A stretch of DNA of 64,000 nucleotides from Phoronis australis (taxonomy: Eukaryota; Phoronida; Phoronidae). Shown here piece by piece: positions 12,166 to 22,943 of the stretch. A model generated the notes under the pieces. The model did no database searches and was not told the DNA's origin. It saw only the letters and a list, made by a program, of their open reading frames with translations. The position numbers and the translations under genes were made by a program. The stretch lies in the NCBI GenBank assembly GCA_002633005.1, contig NMRA01000105.1:310001-374000 (forward strand), given 5' to 3'. Positions within the stretch are counted from its first letter, which is position 1. Each line of letters opens with the position of its first letter.

Positions 12166-12388
12166 CAACCTCGAAGGTCTGTGCAGGAGACTAATAGGAG
12201 CCGAAACTGTCAATGGTAAACATGTTCTTACTTTTTATAAAAAAGAAACTTCTACTCATCGTATAATAATTTTAATTGTGCTTATGTAGGCGTGACACCG
12301 AAATCATTAAATCGTTTTGATTAAAGCTGAGAATTTATTTGTTGGGATTTTGGATTCGAGATTACCAACGACAAGTAACTTCAGGCGT

Positions 12389-12518
12389 GCGTTCAGTAGA
12401 CGCTAGGACCTAGCTAAAACCTAGTCAAAGTCACGTGCTGTCATTAAAATACACGGCCATATCTCACGTAATCTCGCGAAGTCTTGCTTTTTAGCGAGGT
12501 CCTAGCGTTACTGAACGG
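12389..12518. mobile_element. Small inverted-repeat element upstream of the first microprotein frame
   Basis: Arm 12390-12414 (cgttcagtagacgctagg start) and the complement of 12494-12517 agree except for one indel and one mismatch. The whole is about 130 bases, the size of a MITE. It ends about 40 bases before the ATG at 12559, so it may supply promoter sequence. Confidence 0.65.
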
Positions 12519-12558
12519 GAGGCGGGATTACTTCGGGATCACACATCGACCGCCCGCA

Positions 12559-12894
12559 ATGGCGTTCTCTCAGTTATGTTCTCTTGATATCATTTTTATA
12601 ATTACTATTGTATGCTTATGCGTTTGTCTCTGTTTCTTGATCTACAGTTGCAAAGAATACAAGATGCGCGAATTAACAACCAGTGTTCAAAAAGAGGAAA
12701 TTGACTCTTTGGTCAAAAAACGTGAAATTGAGAAAGAAATCCAAATGAAAAAGAATGAACAAGAGCACCTGCGCTTTATGAAAAGGAGTGGAAGTGAGGA
12801 TTTCAAAATGAAAGAACAAACCGTGTTCGACAACTTACCAGCGACTAGAACGGCGCCTCGTCCTCCACCTTCAACATTGGAGCTCCTCGAATAG
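12559..12894 (+). CDS. Hypothetical 111-residue microprotein: signal-anchor helix plus coiled coil (paralogue A)
   Basis: Not recognised. A single uninterrupted frame with start MAFSQLCSLDII; the ATG sits in gcaATGG, a good start context, and aligns with the start of the related frame at 18255. Residues about 8-29 are strongly hydrophobic and Cys-rich (IIFIITIVCLCVCLCFLIY), followed by a Lys/Glu-rich stretch (about residues 32-84) with heptad-like spacing and a Pro-rich tail. The topology would be a short lumenal or extracellular N-terminus and a cytosolic coiled coil. An upstream in-frame ATG at 12484 exists but lacks similarity in the paralogue. No introns or transcript support are visible. 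It could be a chance frame, but the paired paralogue argues against that. Confidence 0.5.
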   Translation: MAFSQLCSLDIIFIITIVCLCVCLCFLIYSCKEYKMRELTTSVQKEEIDSLVKKREIEKEIQMKKNEQEHLRFMKRSGSEDFKMKEQTVFDNLPATRTAPRPPPSTLELLE

Positions 12895-13590
12895 GCATAT
12901 GAACTTGCTGGATTTATTGGTATGCATATCGTACATTTTTGGTTAAATGCCCGACAGTCCTACCCTTTTCAAGTTCACCTGATAATCTTCCGTATGTTCT
13001 ACGCATTGTTCGATTTTCAAGAGACGAATGAAATAATTTCGTACGTTGTGCTGGTGTTTTTCGAGAAATTCAAAATGTCAAAGGTGAAGACCGTATGATA
13101 CAGAAACGTTCTGCCAAATTCGGAGAGACTTACATCTTCCAACTGACACCTCGCGTGCGTGCGCACGTGTGTATACGAATGTATTCTATTACCAGTATTA
13201 GAGATTTTGGTCGTCTTTGGGTTTGAGAAATTCACTTCTGGTGATTGCGCAAACGTCGTGAAATTGTTGTCAAGGAAATTGACTTTAAAGTATTGTTTGA
13301 TTTCTTTTAATCACTTTTGAGTAAGGCAATTTCATTTGAACATGTGCGACAAATTCTAAGTGCAAACTCAAAATTAATGATGAAACTGTACGTGACGAGG
13401 GTGAGATTTTTAATCATTTTGAAAATATGAGTCGGTCCTTTACTTTGACTTTACATCATTCACATCAGAAAAGTGGTGAATTCTGTCCCAGCCAAATGTA
13501 CCTGAGGTCATGAAAGAAAATGTTAATTTAACCTTTTCTAGATTATTTTAATCCGTTGATTATCAACGCGTTGATTATCAAACCTGGACA
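12895..13590. other. Intergenic; possible 3' flank of microprotein frame A
   Basis: No gene recognised. The region is AT-rich, with a near-palindromic stretch around 13553-13580 (ttgattatcaacgcgttgat). Confidence 0.4.
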
Positions 13591-13599
13591 AACCAATTC

Positions 13600-14010
13600 T
13601 CATCACTTTTTAATTAATACGCATGCTCCATTTCCAACGTATGTAACGCAGTTAGAAATACTTGTAAACTGGCTTCACTGCTTGAAGAAAGTACTAAGTC
13701 ATCTACATAAAGCAAGAAGCACAAATTATAAAATACAATATCAAAACCTTACTAACAAGGTTAGCGATAGAGGATCATCCTGCCGGACACCTTAACATCA
13801 GACCAAGCTGTATAGTCGCCACCAGCCAGTTGAACGTACACTTCTGTATGCGCATACAAAGCCTTGACAGTAGAGTATAATTTTTCAACAATTCCCACCT
13901 GAATCAAATTATGTAACATTTTTCTACTAAGTTAACTATCAGGTATGTTTAGGGCCATTTTGCTCTTCAACCAATTTATTATCAAAATTAAAAAACTTAA
14001 TAACTGCCTC
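13600..14010 (-). mobile_element. LINE fossil: reverse-transcriptase core with YVDD box
   Basis: Read on the minus strand: LYAHTEVYVQLAGGDYTAW at about 13800-13860, then GVRQDDPLSLTLL at 13750-13791 and LYVDDLVLSSSSEASLQVFL ending near 13650. This is the order of the conserved reverse-transcriptase blocks of non-LTR retrotransposons, with the catalytic YxDD at 13698-13709. Frameshifts, stops and a deletion between the GVRQ and YVDD blocks show it is dead. Confidence 0.75.
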
Positions 14011-14179
14011 GTAACACATGGAGGGAAGATCACGTGAAGGCAGAATCAAATTAAACAATTTACTAAAAATTGACTCACATTATTATTTTTCAAAACTTCC
14101 CTTACATTCAGTCACTACCGATTTTTTCTCCCTGTTAAGTTAAACAGAGCACCATTCCTATTCACAACGTTTCACAAAT

Positions 14180-14915
14180 ATTTGTATTTTATATTCTTTA
14201 ATATGATAATAACTTTATTGACAGTACTAAGGGCACCGAGCCTTATACATGTACATGTACAGTGCCTGCATATGGCGCGCTATCATAAGATACAACCATA
14301 AAAATAGTACATCAGGGTGTAAGCCTTTCTGGTCTCCAAAAAGAACACAAAAGATAACTGGCTAATTTCTAAACGTTTTGTTCAGACATAATGTTTACAA
14401 AACTTTCCCGATTTACAAGCCTTTGAAAAACTACCATACTTTGCTCTCAGATCAGCGTGACACTCGAGTAAAAATGAATTTCTTCAACTACATTAAAACA
14501 CACTCTTGGGGTTCCTAAACATTTTTCACTTTCGATAGACAATGAATGATTTACAAATTTAGCAACAGCCGATAAATGCTTTTTATGTTAAAAAATTTAA
14601 AGTATATGTGACGGGACGTTCGTAACTTTACGCTTATTGTTATTCTTATTTAGTTGCAAATGTTCAGTTATTCTTATGCTAATGTCTTTGTTGCGTCTCA
14701 GTGCGCCTTTGTTACGTGGGCATGTGGGCGCGACTGTATGTGTCGGGCACTTCGCTAGCGACAGGCTTAGGAGAAGGGTGTTTCCTTCTTTTGCTTTCAT
14801 GGAAAGTTGATCGTTATCATGTGCAAATTGAACTGAAACGAATGCCTGATGAGAGAAAATACATATTCTGAGGTTCAGTGGAGACTTACTCTGTTACATA
14901 TAAGAGCAATTTTAT
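14180..14915. other. Intergenic, no gene recognised
   Basis: Contains a tacatgtacatgtac run near 14247. No supported gene. Confidence 0.4.
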
Positions 14916-14919
14916 AAAG

Positions 14920-15168
14920 CATGCGCGCACCCACGGGGGGGGGGCGGTCGTGGGAGCCCCCCATTTGGCGAAGTGGGTAAAAAGGTCCGCCTCAGAGAAA
15001 CAAAAAGTCCGAGAAAATGAGACAAAAGTCCACTGAAAAGGCACAGAAGCACAGTTCACAGTTCTGAAGGCGGCACCCCGTATTTTAATCCTCCTGCTTT
15101 TTTGTTAGCAAAAGGTCCACTTTGTCAGAGATTCGAGAACCCCATATTAAAGGCTGGGTGCGCGCATG
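14920..15168. mobile_element. MITE, family CATGCGCGCACCC, copy 1
   Basis: Left end CATGCGCGCACCC, right end complementary (GGGTGCGCGCATG). Flanked by TAAAG at 14915-14919 and 15169-15173, a 5-bp target duplication. Internal segments (aaaaggtcc, gtcagag, gtccactga) are shared in reverse orientation with the copy at 23991-24258. About 250 bases, non-coding. Confidence 0.85.
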
Positions 15169-15317
15169 TAAAGTCTGTAACAGTCAAGTTAACCAAAAAG
15201 TGACATTTTTTATACCATAGCTGGGAATCAATATTTAAAAATCTCTGCTTAAATTCCATCAAAAAGGCCAACTCTCACCAACACCCTTACAATCCCATAC
15301 AAAACCAAAGCCATTCC

Positions 15318-15390
15318 CATGGGCGGCGCAACACTGAAAAAGTGGGGGAGGGGAGCTATACCCCAAGCCACCTGTGGTGTGCCGCCCATG
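15318..15390. mobile_element. Very short inverted-repeat element (73 bases)
   Basis: Ends CATGGGCGGCGCAACAC and the complement of GTGGTGTGCCGCCCATG; 73 bases in total. No clear target duplication. Confidence 0.55.
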
Positions 15391-15529
15391 CTTATAACAT
15401 ATTTTTGACATCTAGTCCCCAAGAACAGTATCTTCAGCAAAAGGAATGGGTTTTCTACTTCTGACAAAAGTGAATCAATATCATTGACACTGAGATGGAC
15501 AATACGTATTAATTATGGGTTGGAAGACA

Positions 15530-15920
15530 GTGTACTAAATATTTTTTCTCTTGATGTTAAACTAAAATGGTTTCAGTGTGAACTAGTTCATAGACTAATA
15601 TATGTAAATTCATAAATCTTTATAAAGTAGGCGTCTCGTAGTCTTCTGCTTGTACAGATTGTAAGCAAGATCCAAAAACTTTGACACATTTATTTTTATA
15701 TTGTACATTTACTGGAACGTTTCTAAACTTTGCTTCCATGATAATGGTGAAATAATTATAACGACCGCTAGTGTTCTTTTTGGAATCAACGATATTTATT
15801 CATCAACAGGTTTAATTTTGATTCTAGCAAAATATCATGTATAATTTCAAAGATGAGAGGGGACCCTTTAGCATCTATTTATGCTTTTGCTAATATTTCA
15901 AAACAGTACTATACTATATA
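15530..15920 (+). mobile_element. LINE fossil: C-terminal zinc-finger tail
   Basis: Encodes WFQCELVHRLIYVN, then CTDCKQDPKTLTHLFLYC with Cys codons at 15651, 15660 and 15702 and His at 15687. After stops and a frameshift comes VLFGINDIYSSTGLILILAK, the hydrophobic end typical of non-LTR retrotransposon ORF2. The order matches the region after the reverse transcriptase in L1-like elements. The copy is degenerate. Confidence 0.7.
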
Positions 15921-15989
15921 TTGTTGGCAAGAATGGACAGCTTGATAGATTCGGTGATACTTGGTGAAATTTTACCCATGTGGTCGAAA

Positions 15990-17550
15990 ACTAAGTGACC
16001 ATTGAATGAGTGTATGGTGTGTGTGTGTGTGTTTATTTCTATGACTTAGATAGTGTAACTCCTTGAGTTATTGGAAATAAATGTTATTTAGTGAAAAATA
16101 TGGAAAATCACTGACCCACTTCTCATCACGAGTTGTCACACTTATAAAGTTCAAAAAAGTCTGCTCCCCACCTCTCAGCAGGAACATCTCGAAGTTTTTC
16201 TATTTGCTTTTTGATCCCATATTTTGCAATTCTTTTCAGAAAATTTCTGGATCTTGTGTATGATTTCACTAGTAGAGACACGTTTTCTCTACCTCTTATC
16301 AAACTCAAAACAGGCCTTTTCTAATTGGCATGAAAACTTTTACGCTTGTTTCCATTTTTCCTTCAAGTAAATTTTTTCTCGGTCATTGATTTCCATAAAT
16401 GTTGTAATTTGTCGCACACAAATGGCTTTTTGTCCCTGAAACACTTTTTAGGTTTTGCATTTAAAATATGAAATTTCGTGGTGAATATGGTTGCATATTT
16501 ACATATCACATTGCAATTTCACTGACTCGTTAAATTGCTAAACACCATCCATAGTGTATTGACTAAATTCAGTTTTATTCATAAAATTTCCGGGCATTGA
16601 GTCACGAAATTATCGCTTTCTCAGTGAAAAATCATCTGACCTCATAGTACCAGTCTTAGAAGGATTCATTTTTTGGGAACTGTTCTTAAACGATTGTATT
16701 TGGTCCAAAGAAAAAAATAAAGTACATTTGTTTCTATATTACCTAGAAGCTCTTGCGAAGTTTTTTATTAGGGCACTAGATTGCCCCAAGAGTAGCGTAT
16801 ATTGTGTACAACCGATCACGTGTTAATTTGTATCAGGTGACTTATAAGCCCAAGAGGCTGGGAACGTATTCTACAAAAGTCCATGTTTTGTATTGCATTC
16901 TGTGATGCATCCACGTTACAATAATAAATATTATAGCAAGATATGTGTGCGTGCGTGTGTGTGCGAGAGATGGGGGGGGGGGGGGGGNTGCGTGCGTATT
17001 TGGGTAATGTGTGGAGCAACATAAGTACATTCTGTGGTGCTATTTTCAACTATGAGGGTCGTGTATAGTAGCCGTGCCTTGCCTGATTTTAATTATGTTA
17101 TATTGCGTTGAGGAGACACGATAGAATACTTAAATTACAAAAAAGTTGCCTCAGAATGGTCACATCTAGTTTTTTCAATACCTCTATGGATCTTTTCTTT
17201 AAGACTACAAATATACTCGAAATAAAGGACTTATATGTTGCCACTTTCATCAATTTTCTCTAAATATTTTCATCGTTCTCTGAATAACGAACTGTTCATC
17301 AGCATTATACAAGACTGTGGTATATTTTACCTACATCTCGTTGTCACAAGTTTTTTGCAATGTGTTTTAAACTCATAATACTTGGCCAAATATTATTAGC
17401 AACTTTCCTATCAGTACCTCACGGAAAATCTTTACTTATTAGCTTTAGCTGTTATTTAATTCAAAAATATTCTTTGAAAGTAATGACCTTGAGCGCACCA
17501 TTTCCAATTGCTTCATATGTACGATAAATGTTTTCAGTCATCTAGTTGAA
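15990..17550. other. Intergenic, AT-rich, no gene recognised
   Basis: Holds a (GT)n run at 16016-16031 and a G tract interrupted by one unknown base at 16971-16988. No coding signal. Confidence 0.5.
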
Positions 17551-17555
17551 TAATA

Positions 17556-17709
17556 AGGTAGAAAAATTAAGAAATCTATTACTGTGCGACAAATCACATG
17601 ACGAGTCACGTGTCAATTCAGTGGCCTGAAGTACTCGAGAGGAGGACGTAACGTAGCCATCTCTATGTAACCGTAAGTCCAGTAATAGATTTATTAATTT
17701 TTCAACCTG
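17556..17709. mobile_element. Palindromic MITE, about 154 bases
   Basis: Left arm 17556-17584 starts aggtagaaaaattaagaaat; the complement of 17680-17708 reads aggttgaaaaattaataaat, near-identical over 28 bases. No coding potential. Confidence 0.75.
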
Positions 17710-18100
17710 CTTCATACGTAACTATTTTTAAAAGATTTTTAGTTATTTCATTTTTCATGTGTTTTGCCACCAAATTATAATTGAGATCAAGTTTTCTCTT
17801 TTTTTCTGTAATGTATTTTTCGAGTTATCAAATAGTGTATTTGTCATTTGGTTTGTAGACGAAGCTCTCAGCAATAACCAATTTACTTCAAGCAAAAAAC
17901 CCAGCGACACGTCCGCTTTTGTTTCTATTCTTTAATTAGTGAGCGTGGCGACAATCAATTGGCGCAAAACTCCACTGGTGGTCCATTGTACATTCAGACT
18001 ATTGTTCACAAAAGAATGAATTCCAAAGTTTCACATATTGATGATCAAGGCAATCAATTAGAACCAGGTGTGCCTAATTAAATGGTAGTCTAGGAAAAAA
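17710..18100. other. Intergenic, no gene recognised
   Basis: AT-rich upstream flank of the second microprotein frame. Nothing nameable. Confidence 0.4.
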
Positions 18101-18112
18101 ATTATTGGATCA

Positions 18113-18206
18113 ATACTGAAAATCAATAGCAAAAACATGCTGATGGCGTTAATAAGAAATATTGAAAACCCATAGCAAAAACATGCTGATCGTTAATAAG
18201 AAATGC
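18113..18206 (+). repeat. Two tandem copies of a 48-base unit
   Basis: Units share atagcaaaaacatgctgat followed by cgttaataagaaat. They end about 50 bases before the microprotein start at 18255. Confidence 0.85.
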
Positions 18207-18254
18207 AAAATTGGTTGAATACTCGACACACCGCATGCAACTCTGCCAATGACA

Positions 18255-18575
18255 ATGGCATTCCCAGAATTGTGTTATCTTGAAATCGGTTTGATTTCTG
18301 CGTTTTGTATCTCTTCAGCTTACTTTTTATACATCGAGGGACAACGAAGCGAACGCAAAAAGATGGAATTGTATCTCCGTCAAAGAGACATTAACCACCA
18401 GCAGACTATGGCTAAAATTAGTTATAAAGTTGCCCAAGAAAAAGAAGAAACGGAGCGGCTGAAATTGGTGTTAGGGGTACAGCAGTTTAATCGATGGACG
18501 AACAAAATCAGTTGTCAGGATCCAGATCTAACGTATGACCATCTTCAGTCACATACATTATCGGAGTTAAATTGA
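18255..18575 (+). CDS. Hypothetical 106-residue microprotein: signal-anchor helix plus coiled coil (paralogue B)
   Basis: Not recognised. Starts MAFPELCYLEIGLI; compared with frame A, residues M, A, F, L, C, L and I are shared at the same positions and Glu/Gln or Asp/Glu at two more. Residues about 8-27 are hydrophobic (YLEIGLISAFCISSAYFLY), followed by a basic patch (RSERKK) and about 40 residues rich in Lys, Glu and Gln with coiled-coil character, as in A. The ATG at 18249 is two codons upstream; I prefer 18255 because it aligns with A and sits in acaATGG. One exon, + strand, same orientation as A, 5.7 kb away. Both lie in a transposon-rich gap, so they may be old duplicates or passengers of an element. 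Confidence 0.5.
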   Translation: MAFPELCYLEIGLISAFCISSAYFLYIEGQRSERKKMELYLRQRDINHQQTMAKISYKVAQEKEETERLKLVLGVQQFNRWTNKISCQDPDLTYDHLQSHTLSELN

Positions 18576-18579
18576 CATG

Positions 18580-19410
18580 CCGAGTCCACCATAGAGCAGC
18601 CAGATACGTAACTAATAGATACAGAGAAAGCTCCAGTGTGTCGGACATGTACATTTGTGTAGTAGGAAGAAAAAGGAGCGGAAATTTACATTGCGTGAGT
18701 TAAATGGCCGATCTTTGGAGTCCAACCTGAATATTAAATGTGTCAATAATTAACCACAGAGACGTAGAAAAATACAGTTACAGAACAAGTCAATGCACCA
18801 AAGAGTTGTTTGACGAAAGGATATAGTTTTTTCCGGAAAACTAGGTTCGAAACATGAAAAGTAAACTTGACATGACCAAATTGCGGCGATCGTATTGTTA
18901 CGGATTAGGTATCATGCTAAATGCAGGGTTATGTTTCTTCTAGTAAATTCTTGAAATATTGCTTTCTACACGAACCAGGTCGTATTGTTGACGAGTTGAA
19001 GATATATTCGACAGTGGTGGCTCATAGCATTTTGTTGTCATGTGCAATTAGTCTCATCTGGTTTAATTTGTTGATCAAGAGTAGGCCTATTAGCTTCAAG
19101 CATAGCCTAAGTAGGTCCTGGTGAGGTGGGCACTACCGGGACTAACAGTTGATTTGTCATTGATCTGAAATAATACTTGATGTTATTAAATATATATATA
19201 TATTGATTACGATAATAAACTAGGCTCACAATTGAAAATAAAAATTATATGACCATCAATTCTGCTTTCTTGGTTTTAATAATTACGCCTATTTCATGTG
19301 TTATATTTTTCAAATATCAATCTCGACCAAGTTGAATTTTAAAATTGAAACACCTAATTCTTTCGTCCAAAGCATAACCTCGTTTTAGGGCTCAATTTCA
19401 GTTAACTGGA
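18580..19410. other. Intergenic, no gene recognised
   Basis: Includes a short (TA)n run at 19191-19204. A 67-codon frame at 18921-19124 has no recognisable feature. Confidence 0.4.
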
Positions 19411-19417
19411 CAGAACA

Positions 19418-19589
19418 CAGTGGCGGATTTAGAGGGGAGCCAAGGGGCTATCCCCTAGCCCCCCTCTCCCCCTAAAATTCTCCCAGATTCAATTTGGCAG
19501 TTGAGGAGTGCGAATTTCTGACGGGCAAAATCCTGGCTAATACTCTGCCTTGCCCCCCCCCCAACTCAACGTCCTCCTGAATCCCCCTG
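19418..19589. mobile_element. MITE, family CAGTGGCGGATC, 172-base copy
   Basis: Left end CAGTGGCGGATTTAGAGG; right end on the other strand CAGGGGGATTCAGGAGG. Flanked by GAACA at 19413-19417 and 19590-19594. C-rich interior tracts as in the long copy at 10296. Confidence 0.7.
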
Positions 19590-19788
19590 GAACAAGCATA
19601 GTTATCGTGTTTCTTCAGAGGCCTCGTTCATATCCGAGGGGAGAGGTGCCTCATGTGTGTGCGGCCTTCTGAGAGGGGAACGTTTCACCGAGTGACGGGC
19701 CAGTGAAAACTCTACTGACCTCCCGATCACCATCAATAGCACCCCGCCCTTTTGCAAGCTCTCATAGCTCTGCCTCAAGTAACATTTT

Positions 19789-20101
19789 CAGTGGCTGATC
19801 TAGGATATACCATATAGGCCTAGTGAGGGGAGCGGGCCGACATCCTCGGAGAAGCGGGCAAAGCGAGATTGTATGCACGCAGGCGGCCCGAAAGTTGCGG
19901 GCGCCGAGGATGTATACCTTCTACTAAGAAAATCTGTCGTTGGACTAAAAAATGATAAAACGGAACGTGTTTTCCCCCTCGTCCGCTACCGGTCCTAGCT
20001 CGAACTCAGTACAAGTTTCCTCCCGCTTCACGTTTTGCTGGTTTATTTTGCTTGCGGCAGTCAAGGGGGGGGGGCCCTACCTCCCCCTAAATTCGCCCAT
20101 G
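19789..20101. mobile_element. MITE, family CAGTGGCGGATC, 313-base copy
   Basis: Left end CAGTGGCTGATCTAGGATAT nearly equals the start of the 1-kb copy; the right part (gcggcagtcaagggggg) matches the right part of that copy. Flanked by ATTTT at 19784-19788 and 20102-20106. It looks like an internal-deletion derivative. Confidence 0.8.
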
Positions 20102-20109
20102 ATTTTCAC

Positions 20110-22360
20110 TTTTTCAAATTGTCACCTCTGCGGTCACAGGTGTTTGAACCGTTGGAGAGAAATTTTCAATCACAAAGGGGATTTTTAGGCCTCCTGGCCG
20201 GGAATTTCGCGTAATTTTTCAATATTTTTGAGAGGGGAATGGGGCCGATATTTGGCCCCAAAATTGAGGGATTGAAGGCCCTGTCCTTTTTGTAAAGAAA
20301 AATGCATCGCGCTTCAACCCATAGTCATGAAAACACAGCCTGGCTGGCAGAAGATTCTCCGGTCCTCGTTGCTATGGTGGCATCCAGTCCGAGATGCGAC
20401 AAATTATGATTCGAAAACAGTTATAAATTTTACACGAACATATTTTCCTTCGTCGCGGCGTATGGCAAGGATCCAACGCTTCCGAATACCAACGTCCTTA
20501 GGGATTGTAAAACAGACTGTCCGTATTTTTTCTAGCTGTTCGAGCAACGCGGAGTACAACTACGCGGAGAAGCCACCAGAGCTATCGTAGCGAGCCTCGT
20601 TTAAGAACGCGCCTCCTGTCGGCGTGAACTTAGGGTCTATACTGAAAATGGGTCATAAGGTTGCATTGTGGGCACAGAGGTATCATTTGGTGACACTCAA
20701 TATTTTTTTGAGTCACGGTTGAATTTGGCTCCGCCAATTTCAGTTGGCACCTGATGGGTTGGCTCGGCCTTGTAAGCTCTGCATTTGAACTTGAAGGCTT
20801 CGAATCGCATTTGCTCGATTTTTGAATCTGTGACGAGTGAAAGATTGTCAGCTGTTGACCTCTTGACTCACTTTTTGCTCAGCCGTGGCTTTTCTTAATA
20901 AACCTTTTATTGGCTTTCAAGCGGGAAGTTGATCGGAAATTTAACACGAAATTCAAGTACCCTTCAGACTCTTTGACATTTATTAAAACTCTGATTGGTC
21001 GACAATCACTTTCCACAGGTTTATGTAACGTGGATAGTTTTGGCACTGTGAATGCACTGGTTTTTGAAGACTGCCCAATAATACTGTTCATGTTTTAAGG
21101 TGTTGTATTTACTGCAGAACAGACTGTTGAAGCTGACTCGACCTGATTTTTTCAAGCCCAAAATCTTTAAAAACTGTTGGGTAACATCTTCAGTAAACAA
21201 ATATGTCAGCAAGCGAACGAGAGAAGCGATCACGGGAAGGTTAAAGGAGCATGCCACCCAAAAAACAGCCTAATTTCTATCAATTTAGATGGAGTAGTTC
21301 TACTCCATAACGACGCGTGCGGTTGCGTTACCTGACACCTGACGGCAGACGGAGGTGTTGAAATTATCCAGTTACGTCATCGGTTTCACACGCATTCTGT
21401 TCAGCAGTTCACAACACGGGTTACTGGTGTCAGCTTATTATTTGGAGTCATCGTTTAACACCAATAAATCACCAATCTTCGATGTAAAACCCTTAAAAAT
21501 ACACCGAGTTCTTACAAAAACGTGTTGTTTTATTTCACTGTTACGGATTTATTGGTATTTGGACACACCGTAGCCTACAAAGTTCGGCAGGCCAATAAGG
21601 TCCGTAGCAGGAGTTTGGAGTGTGTTCGGAGATAATTTCGAAGTATTTTCCGTGAGATACAGACAGGAGAACCTAGATCTGTGTTATTTAGACTTGTGAT
21701 TTTCTGAGTTCTAAACAAAAAACACTTGTTATCCTGGCCAGTGCTCCGGAGCCCGATCAGGCCCGTCGCGGACGGTCGGATTCCGACTAGTGATCCCTAC
21801 CAGTGCCTCGGAAACCGATCAGACATCACGAACAAACCAGCCAAAGTTCAGTGGAAACCAAACTTCCAGTCAAGAAAATATTATACTAGTGAGCCAAAGT
21901 AATGTGCACGTGATTATGTTGGTGAATTAGCCACGAAACTGCAAATCTACTTACTCGTCGGGGGCCGCGAATTCGTTCCGCTTTGGCCACAGCACCGTCA
22001 GGGCAGAAGTTGCACATTGACAATCATTATTTGAGTAATGTAAATGTAAATAAAGATTCCCCTAACACTTGGTCGTGGGATGGAAATCGAGTTGTTTCAC
22101 AACAGTTTCTGCCAGAAAACACTAAATTAGCATGAGCTCACACGGCCTCGGTGTCCCGTCAATTAGGTTTATTGCACCCGAAGCCGATAACGCAGTGATT
22201 TATTCATTGCTGGCTTGTCAAATCATTTCGTGCACTCACGAACACTCCAAAGGCATTACAAATTGCATCCAATTAGACAGACTTTGTTTCAGTTTTATAT
22301 AAGTATTGGTTACGGTGAGAATAATTCATTTTGAAACAGAACGCTCAGTAATAAACGCCA
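20110..22360. other. Intergenic, no gene recognised
   Basis: Contains a small perfect hairpin atggagtagttctactccat near 21289. Short open frames only; none has a recognisable domain. Confidence 0.5.
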
Positions 22361-22388
22361 AACATGGCAACTCGCAATCCCGGCTTAG

Positions 22389-22536
22389 GACGAGCTAGAG
22401 CGGCTCATCAGTCCCGACTTCGCAGGTGGATCGTTACGTTTTACAGGCTATCAATTCGAACAAGAATACAATGATGATGAAATACTAGAGAGGCGCCGTG
22501 AACAAGCTCAGACAATGGAACTTATGGAGTTATTTG
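22389..22536 (+). CDS. Unidentified open frame or exon, charged, ending at a GTAAG donor
   Basis: Reading from the base after cttag gives DELERLISPDFAGG, then TGYQFEQEYNDDEILERRRE and MELMELFG, followed by gtaag at 22537. The composition looks coding and the edges could be splice sites, although the acceptor lacks a pyrimidine tract. An ATG at 22364 (MATRNPGLG) runs just ahead in another frame; a one-base shift would join them. I do not recognise the sequence. It may be an exon of an unknown gene or a frameshifted pseudogene. Confidence 0.3.
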
Positions 22537-22572
22537 GTAAGCCGGCCATTCGTGAGGCACTGTTGACGTCGT

Positions 22573-22760
22573 GTGCAGGCAACAGACACCAGAGATGTTT
22601 CACGGCCTCATACTTGCTAATTACAGCGTACATTTCATTCTTCACTACCATGAGCCACTTCCTAAGCATTTCGGACTCTCGAGGAAGTAAAAAAAAACGA
22701 TATACTCGCTTTCCTCGCGGCTGCTTAGTTCGGACAAGCGGGAACAATACACCGCAACAT
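22573..22760 (-). pseudogene. Decayed THAP zinc-finger domain
   Basis: On the minus strand CIVPACPN (Cys at 22751-22749 and 22736-22734), then RVYRFFLLPRESEMLRKWLM, then GVCCLHT at about 22573-22587. This reproduces the THAP pattern C-x4-C ... FP-x-R-K-W ... C-x2-H. A stop directly after the CPN segment and at least one frame change mean it is broken. THAP domains are DNA-binding modules found in host genes and in P-type transposases. Confidence 0.6.
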
Positions 22761-22943
22761 AGCGGCATTCACTCTGCATATGAACCACTGACGTCGCTAG
22801 CGTCGTTTCTCACCTTCCTCACAAGTTAACGCGACACCTCTTGGCAAGGTAAGGTCGACCGTATGCCGCAAGGCGATGTGGAAATATACCGATTAAGACG
22901 GCAAAAAAGACTAATTAAATCGGGTGGCATTCGCCTTTAAACG

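Noticed and set aside
12484-12558. Upstream in-frame start for microprotein A
   Set aside because: Sequence before 12559 overlaps an inverted-repeat element and has no counterpart in paralogue B.
22515-22829. 104-codon plus-strand frame starting MELMELFG
   Set aside because: Beyond 22536 it is antisense to the decayed THAP domain and follows a GTAAG donor; only the part to 22536 is kept as a candidate.
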